Assembly (NCBI GenBank): GCA_019310425.1
Contig: JAFDEI010000060.1
Location: forward strand, 1-36,269
DNA length: 36,269 bases
Origin: Deltaproteobacteria bacterium
GTDB taxonomy: Bacteria; Myxococcota_A; UBA9160; SMWR01
Reading direction: 5' to 3'
Below the pieces are notes generated by a model that worked only from the letters and a program-made list of their open reading frames with translations, was not told where the DNA came from and ran no database searches. Position numbers and translations under genes: made by a program. Position 1 is the first letter of the stretch. Each line of letters begins with the position of its first letter. Below are positions 1 to 8,137 of this stretch, piece by piece.

Positions 1-747
1 GAGTACCAGGTCGTCGCACTGGATCTGAGTGGACACGGCGACAGCGGGCGACGCGCCGAATACCCGCGTGAGCTCTGGGCCGACGAGGTGCTCGCGGTCG
101 CCGACGATGCCGGCTTCAGCGATCCTCCGATCGTGATCGGACACAGCATGGGGGGGTTCGTCTGCATCGCCGCGGCCGCGGCCTACGGCGACCGACTCGC
201 AGGCGCGGTGATCCTCGATTCGCCCGTGACGCGCCCCGACCCCGAAGCCGAAGAGGGCGCGCGCGGACAGTCGTTCCGCAACCCGAAGGTCTATCCAGAC
301 GAAGCGACCGCGCTGGGCCACTACCGCCTGGTCCCCTCACAGCCGTGCGAGAATCGCTTCCTCCTCGATCATGTCGGGCGCCACTCGCTGCACGAGGTCG
401 AGGGCGGCTGGACCTGGAAATTCGATCCGATGGTCTTCCTGCGCGCCACACCGCGCGCCGCGCGCGAGATCCTGCCGGAAGTGCGCTGCCGCATCGCGTT
501 GTTTCGAGCCGCCCATGGTCTCGTGACGCCGGACATCGGCAGCTATATGTACGAACTGCTCAACCGAAACGCTCCCGTCGTCGAGGTGCCGGAAGCGCAT
601 CACCACTTGATGCTCGACCAACCGCTCGCACTCGTGACCGGTCTCCGGACGCTACTCGCCGACTGGGAGCACTCGATTCCCGCGCAACGCAGGTCTGCAA
701 ACCAATGGAGACACGGCACTCGATCCGGCCGAAGGGAGAACCAATGA
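1..747 (+). CDS. alpha/beta hydrolase, 5'-truncated by window edge
   Basis: The frame is open from base 1 and the start lies outside the window. The visible part begins near strand 4 of the fold ([10 protein letters not shown]) and has the nucleophile elbow GHSMGG at about residues 46-51 of the visible protein. A late histidine in [12 protein letters not shown] is the likely catalytic base. This is an alpha/beta-hydrolase-fold enzyme of the general esterase/lipase/epoxide-hydrolase type; the substrate cannot be read from the sequence. The last 25 or so residues, after LLADWEH, are Arg-rich and look like a non-conserved tail. The stop overlaps the start of the haloalkane dehalogenase (ATGA at 744-747), so the two genes are probably co-transcribed and translationally coupled. 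Confidence 0.85.
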   Translation, partial: EYQVVALDLSGHGDSGRRAEYPRELWADEVLAVADDAGFSDPPIVIGHSMGGFVCIAAAAAYGDRLAGAVILDSPVTRPDPEAEEGARGQSFRNPKVYPDEATALGHYRLVPSQPCENRFLLDHVGRHSLHEVEGGWTWKFDPMVFLRATPRAAREILPEVRCRIALFRAAHGLVTPDIGSYMYELLNRNAPVVEVPEAHHHLMLDQPLALVTGLRTLLADWEHSIPAQRRSANQWRHGTRSGRRENQ

Positions 748-1628
748 TCTCGAGCGATGAACGCTACCCGAAGAAGAGCATCGAAGTTCTGGGGTCCAAG
801 ATGGCGTATGTCGAAGTCGGCAACGGCGACCCGATCGTCTTCCTGCACGGAAACCCGACATCGTCCTACCTCTGGCGCAACATCATCCCGCACCTCGAAG
901 GAGTGGGTCGTTGCATCGCCCCCGACCTGATCGGACAGGGCGATTCCGACAAGCTCGAAGACAGCGGACCGGATCGCTATCGCTTCGTCGAACACCGCCG
1001 CTACCTCGACGCGCTGCTCGAAGCGCTCGGGGTCGAGCGCAACGTCACGTTCGTGATTCACGATTGGGGCTCGGTGCTCGGCTTCGACTGGGCGAACCGT
1101 CACCGCGACGCCGTGCGGGGGATCGCGTACATGGAAGCCATCGTGCGCCCGTTCACGAGTTGGGACGAATGGCCGGAGGCCGCCAGACAGCTCTTCCAGG
1201 CGCTGCGCTCACCGGCAGGCGAGCAGATGATCCTCGAGAAGAACATCTTCGTAGAGAACATTCTGCCCGGCTCGGTCGTACGCAAGCTCACCGACGCCGA
1301 GATGGCGGTCTACCGCCGGCCGTTCGACGAGCCCGGCGAGGGCCGACGTCCCACCCTGACCTGGCCGCGGCAGATTCCGATCGCCGGCGAACCCGACGAC
1401 GTGACCGCCATCTCGCGCGACGCTGCGGCCTGGCTCGCGGAATCCGAGGTTCCGAAATTGTTCGTCAATGCCGAGCCGGGCGCGATCCTGACCGGCGCCG
1501 TGCGCGAAACCTGCCGCAGCTGGCCGAACCAGACCGAGCTGACGGTGGTCGGAAATCACTTCGTCCAGGAAGACTCCCCGGACGAAATCGGCCGAGCAAT
1601 CGCGGGCTGGCTCGCGGACATCGCTTGA
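744..1628 (+). CDS. dhaA: haloalkane dehalogenase, HLD-II (DhaA/LinB-like)
   Basis: This 294-residue protein should hydrolyse carbon-halogen bonds of haloalkanes to an alcohol plus halide in the cytoplasm. All expected active-site residues are visible: oxyanion/halide-binding Asn37 in [10 protein letters not shown], nucleophile Asp107 followed by halide-binding Trp108 in HDWGS, catalytic acid Glu131 in AYMEAI, and base His272 in VGNHF. This pattern and its spacing match the HLD-II subfamily (LinB, DhaA), not HLD-I. The ATG at 744 is chosen because the family N-terminus begins there and GGGAG lies just upstream; the same frame is open further 5' but only in the shadow of the preceding gene. 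The start overlaps the upstream hydrolase stop by 4 nt. The natural substrate is unknown. Confidence 0.93.
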   Translation: MISSDERYPKKSIEVLGSKMAYVEVGNGDPIVFLHGNPTSSYLWRNIIPHLEGVGRCIAPDLIGQGDSDKLEDSGPDRYRFVEHRRYLDALLEALGVERNVTFVIHDWGSVLGFDWANRHRDAVRGIAYMEAIVRPFTSWDEWPEAARQLFQALRSPAGEQMILEKNIFVENILPGSVVRKLTDAEMAVYRRPFDEPGEGRRPTLTWPRQIPIAGEPDDVTAISRDAAAWLAESEVPKLFVNAEPGAILTGAVRETCRSWPNQTELTVVGNHFVQEDSPDEIGRAIAGWLADIA

Positions 1629-1645
1629 GTCTCTGAAGCGTCGCC

Positions 1646-1676
1646 TTCGATAACCTATCGAATTTGAACTATTTTT
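1646..1676 (+). terminator. possible intrinsic terminator after dehalogenase
   Basis: A perfect 7-bp stem, TTCGATA/TATCGAA, with a 3-nt ACC loop occupies 1646-1662. It is followed by an AT-rich stretch with six T at 1671-1676. It lies 18 nt after the dehalogenase stop and ahead of the MerR promoter, so it could separate the two units. The stem is weak (AT-rich) and the T run is displaced, so confidence is moderate. Confidence 0.45.
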
Positions 1677-1695
1677 TCGCTTAGACCAGACTGAC

Positions 1696-1725
1696 TTCGA
1701 CAATCAGAGCGATTACTCTTAGAAT
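1696..1725 (+). promoter_or_regulatory. candidate promoter and dyad for the merR-men operon
   Basis: TTCGAC at 1696-1701 and TAGAAT at 1720-1725 are separated by 18 nt and resemble -35/-10 boxes. The spacer holds a dyad AGAG-N6-CTCT at 1706-1719. MerR proteins typically bind dyads inside a long spacer, so this could be the autoregulatory operator. The predicted transcription start would fall at about 1732, the A of the merR ATG, and there is no Shine-Dalgarno, so the transcript may be leaderless. This rests on motif reading only. Confidence 0.4.
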
Positions 1726-1731
1726 ACCTGC

Positions 1732-2484
1732 ATGGAATATCGGGTCGAAGAGCTCGCGGCGGAGTCGGGAGTCCGGGTCGACACGCTTCGCTTCTACCAG
1801 GCGCGCGGCCTGCTGCCCGCACCGGAACGCGTCGGGCGGGTCGCGGTTTATTGCGACGAGCACCTCGCCCGCGTTCGTCGCATCAAGGAACTCCAGCAAC
1901 AGGGGTTCACCCTCGCGCAGATCCAGCAGGTACTGGAACCCTCGGCGAGCGGCGACCCGGACCTGCTCGCCGCACTCGTCGAAGAGCGGGTCGGCGCCCG
2001 CACGCTCTCGCGCGAAGCGCTCGCTGCCGAAGCCGGTGTGCCGGATGCACTGATCCGCGCCGCCGAGAGCCAGGGGCTATTGCAGGCGGTCGAGATCGAC
2101 GGGGACGAACGCTTCAGCGAAGCCGACCTCGAGATGACACTCGCCGGCAAGGCGATCCTCGAGATCGGATTTCCGCTGCCGGCGATCCTCGAACACTCGA
2201 TCGCACACGCGCACAACATCGAGGAAACCTGTGACCGGGCCATCGAACTCTTCGACGAACACGTGCGCAAGAGCGGGCCCGCAGCGAACGACGACCGCGC
2301 CGTCACCGACGCGTTTCGCAAGCTGCTTCCGCAGGTAACACGGCTCGTCGCACTGCATTTCGAGCGAACACTCGTCAACCGCGCGCTGCAACGCCTCAAG
2401 ACCAGGGAAGAGCGCGAGGCCTTCCGCGCGGCGATCACCGCCACCGAATCGAAGAACCACGAGGTCGAGGTCGCGTGCCGCTGA
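1732..2484 (+). CDS. MerR-family transcriptional regulator
   Basis: A 250-residue protein with an N-terminal MerR winged HTH at residues 1-70. It starts YRVEELAAESGVRVDTLRFYQ, has the wing-region RGLLP..R, and then RRIKELQQQGFTLAQIQQVL, the classic MerR helix order. The C-terminal 180 residues are helical and do not match a metal-binding MerR type; I see no Cys-rich metal site. A second segment, at about residues 85-130 (LSREALAAEAGVPDALIRAAESQGLL), looks like a second degenerate HTH. It overlaps menG by 10 nt (2475-2484), making it the first gene of the menaquinone operon, which it may regulate. The ligand is unknown. No clear ribosome-binding site precedes the ATG. Confidence 0.88.
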   Translation: MEYRVEELAAESGVRVDTLRFYQARGLLPAPERVGRVAVYCDEHLARVRRIKELQQQGFTLAQIQQVLEPSASGDPDLLAALVEERVGARTLSREALAAEAGVPDALIRAAESQGLLQAVEIDGDERFSEADLEMTLAGKAILEIGFPLPAILEHSIAHAHNIEETCDRAIELFDEHVRKSGPAANDDRAVTDAFRKLLPQVTRLVALHFERTLVNRALQRLKTREEREAFRAAITATESKNHEVEVACR

Positions 2485-3182
2485 ACGCCCTTCCCAGTCA
2501 CGAAGACAAGCATGCAACGGTCCGGTCCATGTTCGACCGCATCGCACCGCGCTACGACCGCATGAACCGGCTGCTTACTGCGGGCCTCGACCAGCGTTGG
2601 CGACGCGCGGCGCTCGACACCATCCGCGTGGGTTCCGGCGATCGCGTGCTCGACCTTGCCTCGGGAACCGGCGATCTCGCCGAGCTCGCAGCAGCCCGCG
2701 GCGCCGAAGTGATCGCGGTCGACTTTGCCGGCGAGATGCTCCGAAGCGCACAAAAACGCGGCATCCGCGCCGCCCTCGTGCAGGCGGACGGAGAAAAGCT
2801 GCCGCTTCCCGACCGCAGCGCGAACGTCGCCGTCTGCGGTTTCGCACTGCGGAACTTCGTCTCGCTGCCCAACATCTTCCGCGAGCTCGCGCGTGTACTC
2901 GAACCGGGCGGCCGCATCGCGCTGATCGACGTCGACCGCCCCACCACGCCCGTCATCCGCCAGGGCCACGCCTTCTATTTCGACCGCGTCGTGCCATTCA
3001 TCGGCGGGCTGCTGTCGGACCGCGCCGCTTACGCCTACCTGCCGGCCTCGACCGCCTACCTTCCACCCGAAGCCGAGCTGATCGAAATGCTGCGACGCGC
3101 GGGCTTCGAAGACGTGCAGCGCACTTCGCACCTGCTCGGCGCGGTCCAGACCCTGACGGGTGTCCGAGGCAAGACGACGTGA
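2475..3182 (+). CDS. menG: demethylmenaquinone methyltransferase (UbiE/MenG)
   Basis: This is a class I SAM-dependent methyltransferase of 235 residues that would methylate demethylmenaquinone, the last step of menaquinone synthesis. The N-terminus has the UbiE signature FDRIAPRYDRMNRLLTAGLD (residues 20-39). SAM motif I is VLDLASGTGD at 58-67, and the post-motif RNF segment FALRNFVSLPN is present. The GTG start at 2475 lies inside the 3' end of merR (10-nt overlap) with GAGG just upstream. The stop overlaps the menF GTG (GTGA at 3179-3182). Because all other genes of the unit are men genes, I call it menG; a role in ubiquinone synthesis is unlikely here but cannot be excluded. Confidence 0.93.
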   Translation: MPLNALPSHEDKHATVRSMFDRIAPRYDRMNRLLTAGLDQRWRRAALDTIRVGSGDRVLDLASGTGDLAELAAARGAEVIAVDFAGEMLRSAQKRGIRAALVQADGEKLPLPDRSANVAVCGFALRNFVSLPNIFRELARVLEPGGRIALIDVDRPTTPVIRQGHAFYFDRVVPFIGGLLSDRAAYAYLPASTAYLPPEAELIEMLRRAGFEDVQRTSHLLGAVQTLTGVRGKTT

Positions 3183-4451
3183 CGGCCGAAACACGAACTC
3201 GCTCGCTGCACGATGCGGCCGTGGCGGCCGTCCGCGGAGCACAGACCGATGGTCAACCGCATTGGGTCGCGCTTCGCGCACGGGTGCCCGCGCACGACGG
3301 CCTCGAATTCTTCGACACCGCGCCGCAGGACGACCGATTCCACTGGGAACGCCCCGACCAGCAGCTCGCGATTACCGGTCTCGGCTGCGCGTTCTCGATC
3401 GAAGCCGAAGGTGACGACCGATTCGACGTTGCGGCGCGTGCAGCCCGCGAGTTGTTCGAGAACCTCCACGTCGCGGGCGAGTCCGGCCCGCGACACAGCG
3501 GGCCGCTACTCGTCGGCGGCTTCGCGTTCGCCGCAACACCATCGCGGCAGATGGCCTGGCGCGACTTTTCTCCGTGCCATTTCACGCTGCCGTCCATGCT
3601 GTTCGCACGTGAACGCGACGACGCCTGGTGCACCCTCGTTCAGCGTATCGACGCAGACGACGACCCCGGAGCCATTGCCACCGCACTGAGCGGGGCGATG
3701 CAGTCACGGATCGCCTCGCAGCCCGGCATCCCTCATGCACGATCACGACCCACCGGCACGAGCGATGCCGCGGCGTTTTCGATCCATGCGGACCAGCCGC
3801 ACGCGGACTACCGCGAGCGCGTCGAAGCTGCACTCGCCGAAATTCGTGCGGGCGACCTGGAGAAAGTCGTGCTTGCACGTTCGCTCCGAGTCGACTGTGA
3901 ATCGCCGATCGACACCGGCCGACTGCTCGACGCGCGGCGCGACGCCGGAACACCTGGTCCGGCTCACGGACGGCCGAGTGGAAACGGCGGCCGTCGCGGG
4001 CTCGGCGCCGCGCAGCGGCGACCCCGAGGCTGACGCCCACCACGGGCGGTGCTTGCTCGAGAGCAAGAAGGAACAGGCCGAGCACGCCATCGTGGTGCGT
4101 GCGCTGCGCGCCGCACTCGAAACGTGTTGCGATGAACTCAGCATTCCCGAATCGCCGCAGCTGCTCCGCCTCGGCGAGATCCAGCACCTCGAAACCGCGA
4201 TCCACGGAAACCTCATCAACGAGCAGTCCATCCTCGAGCTGGTCGGCCGGCTCCATCCGACCCCGGCGGTCGGCGGCGCACCGAGGGCAGCCGCCAACGA
4301 GTGGATTGCCGCGCGCGAAGGCCTCGACCGCGGCTGGTACGCGGGCCCGGTCGGCTTCGTCGACTCGAGCGGCGACGGTGAATTCTGCGTGGCGCTGCGC
4401 GAGACTCGCCTGAAGTTCCACGCAATGCTGGCGCCACTTCTGGAGGTGTGA
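3179..4451 (+). pseudogene. menF: isochorismate synthase menF, frameshifted with two apparent deletions
   Basis: MenF converts chorismate to isochorismate, the first step of the classical menaquinone route. The first part (GTG at 3179, 4-nt overlap with menG) reads in one frame to LLDARR, near 3932-3941. It includes the general-base lysine segment LEKVVLARSLRV. From there the conserved family sequence continues in the +1 frame as GATPEHLVRLTDGRVETAAV and runs through HLVT-type and HPTPAVGGAPR motifs to 4451. Two pieces that MenF/EntC/TrpE-type enzymes normally carry are absent: about 20-25 residues between LLDARR and GATPEHL, and about 28 residues between GEFCVALR and RETRLKF (near 4400), which should contain GAGIVxGSxPxxE with a Mg-binding glutamate. 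The total is 1273 nt, not a multiple of three. Either a pseudogene or an assembly error. Confidence 0.85.
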
Positions 4452-4453
4452 CG

Positions 4454-6283
4454 ATGGGCGCCACCGTCGCCGAGGCCCCGAATCACGCCTACGCCTTCAC
4501 CACCGCCTTCTTCGAAGAACTCGTACGCGCGGGCGTGCGCAACGTCTGCCTCTGCCCCGGCTCACGGTCGACGCCGCTCGCGGTCGCGACGGCCCAACAG
4601 CCCGAGTTACGCTGCTGGACTCACATCGACGAGCGCTCGGCGGCATTCTTCGCACTGGGCCTCGCGAAAGCCTCTTGCGAGCCGGTCGCGCTGGTCTGTA
4701 CCTCCGGCACCGCGGCGGCAAATTTCCTGCCTGCCGTCGTCGAGGCCCACTACGCGGGCGTTCCGCTGCTGCTCCTCACCGCAGACCGTCCACCCGAACT
4801 TCGCGATCGCGGAGCCGGCCAGACGATCGACCAACTCCACCTCTTCGGGCGCCATGTGCGCTGGTTCGCCGAGGCCGCGCTGCCGAGCGCCGATGGCGAG
4901 ATGCTGCGCTACGCACGAGCGCTGGCGAGCCGTGCAGTGGGCGTTGCAAAGCGGCGGCCGGCGGGGCCCGTCCACCTGAACCTGCCGTTCCGCAAACCGC
5001 TGGAGCCGCGGCCGACCCCGGGTGACGTCGCGCCGGATTTGCGCGAGCGCGACCCGCTAGCAGCTGCCGGGCGCGAAGCAGGACCGTTCACCGACGTGAT
5101 CGAACCGCTCGCCGTGCCCCCCCCGGCTGCAGTCGTGGGCATAGCCGAGCTCGTGCGCGCGTATCCGCGCGGCGTGATCGCGTGCGGACCGATCGACGCG
5201 GAACCCGGCCTGGCCGCAGCCGTGTCGGGACTCGCGCGCCGCTCGGGCTGGCCCGTGCTCGCCGAACCGACAGCGCAGCTCCGCTGCGGACCTCACACGG
5301 GAGACGCCGCGATCATCGCAACCTCGGACTTGTTCCTGCGGAACGAGACATTCGCTGCCGATCACGCGCCCGACGTCGTGCTGCGGATCGGCGCCACACC
5401 CACAAGCGCCGCACAGCGACGTTGGATCGAGCGCCACACACCGCCTCACCTGCTGTTGATCGACCCGGAGCACACCTGGAACGACCCGAGCCAGCTCGCG
5501 TCTCAGGTGATCGCGGTCGATCCGACGCGCTTCTGCGTCGACGTCAGTGCCGAACTCGACCGCGGCCCGGTCGCCGCGCAAAGCCCCTGGCTCGAGGCCT
5601 TCGTCGACGCGGATCGACGCGCGAACGCGGCCATCGAAATGGTCCTCGCAGGCGACAACAGCCTGCTCGAGCCGCGGGCTGTGCGGGAAATCGCAGCCAC
5701 GCTCCCCGATGACGCGCTCCTCTACGTGTCGAACAGCATGCCGGTCCGCGACCTCGATGCCTTCCTTCCCGTGTCTTCCCGCCCTCTCCGCGTGCTCTGC
5801 AACCGCGGCGCAAACGGAATCGACGGGATGATCTCGAGCGCACTCGGCGCCGCAGCCGCGAATTGCGGCCGCGTCGTGCTGCTCACCGGCGACCTTGCGT
5901 TCGCGCACGATCTCGGCGGCCTGCTGGCCGCACGACGGCACGAGCTGCACGCCACCATCGTGGTGTTCAACAACGACGGTGGCGGGATCTTCTCGTATCT
6001 TCCGATCGCCGACTACGCCGACGAGGTCGATTTCGAAGCGAACTTCCGAACGCCTCTCGGCATCGATTTCGAGCCAGCGGCAGCGACGTTCGGCGTACGT
6101 TTCACGCGCGTGGGCTCCTGGGAACATCTCCGCACCGCACTGAAGGAGAGTGCGGACACAGCCGAGACCTGTGTCATCGAAATTCCGATCGACCGCGACC
6201 GCAGCGTGTCGCACCATCGTGCGATCGAAGCTGCCGTTGGAGCTGCGATCGCGGGCGACCCCGCCGACCAGGGCACGCGTTGA
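4454..6283 (+). CDS. menD: SEPHCHC synthase (MenD)
   Basis: A ThDP-dependent enzyme of 609 residues that adds the succinyl semialdehyde carbanion from 2-oxoglutarate to isochorismate. The N-terminal PYR domain has CPGSRSTP (about residues 34-41) and the activating Glu60 in HIDERSAAFFALG, followed by CTSGTAAANFLPAVVEA. The C-terminal PP domain shows NRGANGIDG, then GDLAFAHDLGGL and NNDGGGIFSYLP (about residues 478-512), the ThDP-Mg binding motif. I prefer ATG at 4454 over GTG at 4448: GGAGG at 4442-4446 is 7 nt from the ATG but only 1 nt from the GTG. It follows menF directly and its stop overlaps the menH TTG. It is intact, in contrast to menF. Confidence 0.95.
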   Translation: MGATVAEAPNHAYAFTTAFFEELVRAGVRNVCLCPGSRSTPLAVATAQQPELRCWTHIDERSAAFFALGLAKASCEPVALVCTSGTAAANFLPAVVEAHYAGVPLLLLTADRPPELRDRGAGQTIDQLHLFGRHVRWFAEAALPSADGEMLRYARALASRAVGVAKRRPAGPVHLNLPFRKPLEPRPTPGDVAPDLRERDPLAAAGREAGPFTDVIEPLAVPPPAAVVGIAELVRAYPRGVIACGPIDAEPGLAAAVSGLARRSGWPVLAEPTAQLRCGPHTGDAAIIATSDLFLRNETFAADHAPDVVLRIGATPTSAAQRRWIERHTPPHLLLIDPEHTWNDPSQLASQVIAVDPTRFCVDVSAELDRGPVAAQSPWLEAFVDADRRANAAIEMVLAGDNSLLEPRAVREIAATLPDDALLYVSNSMPVRDLDAFLPVSSRPLRVLCNRGANGIDGMISSALGAAAANCGRVVLLTGDLAFAHDLGGLLAARRHELHATIVVFNNDGGGIFSYLPIADYADEVDFEANFRTPLGIDFEPAAATFGVRFTRVGSWEHLRTALKESADTAETCVIEIPIDRDRSVSHHRAIEAAVGAAIAGDPADQGTR

Positions 6284-7143
6284 AAACCGACGAGCACCGC
6301 ATCCGCAGCGGCGGCGTCGAACTGCACGCGCTGCTCGATGGCGACGGAATACCGGTGGTGATTCTGCATGGATTCACGGGCTCGTGCGCCAGCGTCGAAG
6401 GCATCGCTCGCGACCTGAGCGACCACCACAGGATGTTGCGGATCGACTTCATCGGGCATGGGGCAAGCGATGCGCCGGCCGAACGTGAGCCGTACCATTT
6501 CGACCGCTGTGTCGACCAGATCGCGGACGTCATCGGCCAGCTCGCCCACGGGCCCGCACACCTCATCGGTTATTCGATGGGCGGCCGAGTCGCACTCGGG
6601 CTCTGCGTCGCGCGGCCCGAACTCGTGAAGTCTGCAACGGTGATCGGCGCTCGTGCGGGCATCGAGAATGCGGCGGAACGCGCGGAGCGGGTGCGCGACG
6701 ACGAAGCACTCGCGGACTCCATCGAGCGCGAGGGCGTCCCCGCGTTCGTCACGCGCTGGATGGCGCTGCCGTTGTTCGCAAGCCAACGGCGGCTCGGCAC
6801 CGCACGTCTCGCCCAGGAGCGTAAACAACGACTCGCGAACCGCGCACACGGCCTCGCCAATTCGCTCCGCGCCATGGGGGCCGGAGCGCAACCACCACTA
6901 CATGCGCGACTCGCCGAGATCTGCGCGCCGGTCTGTCTCGTCGTCGGCGATGAAGACGCGCGCTTCGCCGGAATCGCGAACGCGCTCGCAGACGACCTCC
7001 CGCACGCGCGAGTCGAGACGATCCCCGGATCCGGGCACGCGGCACATATCGAGAACCCGGAAGCCTTCCTGAAGGTCGTGCGCGCCTTCATCGACGAGGT
7101 CGAAGCTCAGCGGGCCCACCCCGAGGATCCCCACGCCGCATGA
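6280..7143 (+). CDS. menH: SHCHC synthase (MenH), alpha/beta hydrolase fold
   Basis: A 287-residue alpha/beta hydrolase-fold lyase that eliminates pyruvate from SEPHCHC to give SHCHC. It has the MenH-type HGFTGS motif (residues 30-35), IDFIGHGASD, the nucleophile Ser99 in GYSMGGRVAL, an acid in VVGDEDARF (Asp226 likely) and His253 in SGHAAHIENP. The N-terminal fold begins at the TTG at 6280 (TTGA overlap with the menD stop). No closer ATG or GTG would preserve the first strand, so a TTG start is likely. The MenH assignment over a generic hydrolase rests on position between menD and menA plus the motif pattern. Confidence 0.9.
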   Translation: MKTDEHRIRSGGVELHALLDGDGIPVVILHGFTGSCASVEGIARDLSDHHRMLRIDFIGHGASDAPAEREPYHFDRCVDQIADVIGQLAHGPAHLIGYSMGGRVALGLCVARPELVKSATVIGARAGIENAAERAERVRDDEALADSIEREGVPAFVTRWMALPLFASQRRLGTARLAQERKQRLANRAHGLANSLRAMGAGAQPPLHARLAEICAPVCLVVGDEDARFAGIANALADDLPHARVETIPGSGHAAHIENPEAFLKVVRAFIDEVEAQRAHPEDPHAA

Positions 7144-7231
7144 CCGCAGCATACGTCCTGATCGCGAGCAGCATCCGGAAGCACTCGAAACTCCACCGCG
7201 AGGCACACCCACCCATGAGGTTGCAACTCCG

Positions 7232-8137
7232 ATGGCGACGCTAGAGACCTCGCCGCGGCCCCGCGGGTTGCGAGTGTGGTTGCTCGCGGCACGCCCACGC
7301 ACGCTGCCGGTCGCGTTGGCTCCCGTGCTCGTCGGTACCGCGCTCGCAATCGCCGAAGGTTCTGCACGGGCGCTGCCGGCCACGGCCGCACTGCTCGGCG
7401 CACTGCTGCTCCAGATCGGCGCAAACTTCGCCAACGACTTGTTCGACGCCGAGAAGGGCGCCGACGGCGATGACCGCATCGGCCCGCCGCGCGCGATGCA
7501 GCTCGGTCTCGTCAACGCCGAGCAGATGCGCTTCGCGATTGCGTGCAGCTTCGGCGCAGCGGCCCTGGTCGGCGCCTACCTGGTGTTCGTGGGGGGCTGG
7601 CCGATCGTCGTGATCGGACTGGCATCGATCGCAGCCGCCCTCGCCTACACGGGCGGCCCGTTCCCGTTCGGCTACCGCGGGCTCGGCGACATCGCGGTGT
7701 TCGTATTCTTCGGGCCGGTCGCGGTTGCGGGCACCCACTATGTACAGGCGCTGTCACCGTCGGGGCTCGCGCTCGCGGCGTCGTTGCCGATCGGCGCCCT
7801 CGCGACCGCGATCCTGGTGGTGAACAACCTGCGCGACATCGACTCCGATGCCCGCGTCGGAAAACGCACGCTCGCGGTGCGAATCGGCTCGCGCGCGACG
7901 CGGATCGAATACGCGAGCCTGCTCGTATTCGCCTACGCGATCGTGCCGGACTTCTGGTTGCTCGGCGTCGCTTCGCCGTGGGTCGCGCTCCCGTTGCTGA
8001 CCTTGCCATGGGCGCTCGGGCTCGTGCGCCGCATCGCGGCGTCCTGCGACGGGCCGACACTCAATCAGGCGCTCGCCGACACCGCGCGACTCACGCTCGC
8101 GTTCTCGCTGTTGTTCTCGATCGGTTGGTTGCTGTGA
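7232..8137 (+). CDS. menA: 1,4-dihydroxy-2-naphthoate polyprenyltransferase (MenA)
   Basis: A 301-residue integral membrane prenyltransferase of the UbiA family that attaches the polyprenyl chain to DHNA. The first Mg-diphosphate motif is GANFANDLFDAEKGAD (Asn68-Asp69..Asp72). The second is the conserved NNLRDIDSDARVGKRTLAVRIG at about residues 190-212. Eight or nine hydrophobic segments cover most of the chain. The RPRTLPVALAPVLVGTALA N-terminus is typical of MenA rather than UbiA. It is separated from menH by 88 nt, the only sizeable gap in the operon, and overlaps menC by 4 nt (GTGA at 8134-8137). Confidence 0.95.
   Translation: MATLETSPRPRGLRVWLLAARPRTLPVALAPVLVGTALAIAEGSARALPATAALLGALLLQIGANFANDLFDAEKGADGDDRIGPPRAMQLGLVNAEQMRFAIACSFGAAALVGAYLVFVGGWPIVVIGLASIAAALAYTGGPFPFGYRGLGDIAVFVFFGPVAVAGTHYVQALSPSGLALAASLPIGALATAILVVNNLRDIDSDARVGKRTLAVRIGSRATRIEYASLLVFAYAIVPDFWLLGVASPWVALPLLTLPWALGLVRRIAASCDGPTLNQALADTARLTLAFSLLFSIGWLL

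Noticed and set aside
1848-3281. 477-codon open frame antisense to merR and menG
   Set aside because: Arg/Ser/Ala-rich shadow typical of high-GC DNA; the opposite strand encodes recognisable proteins.
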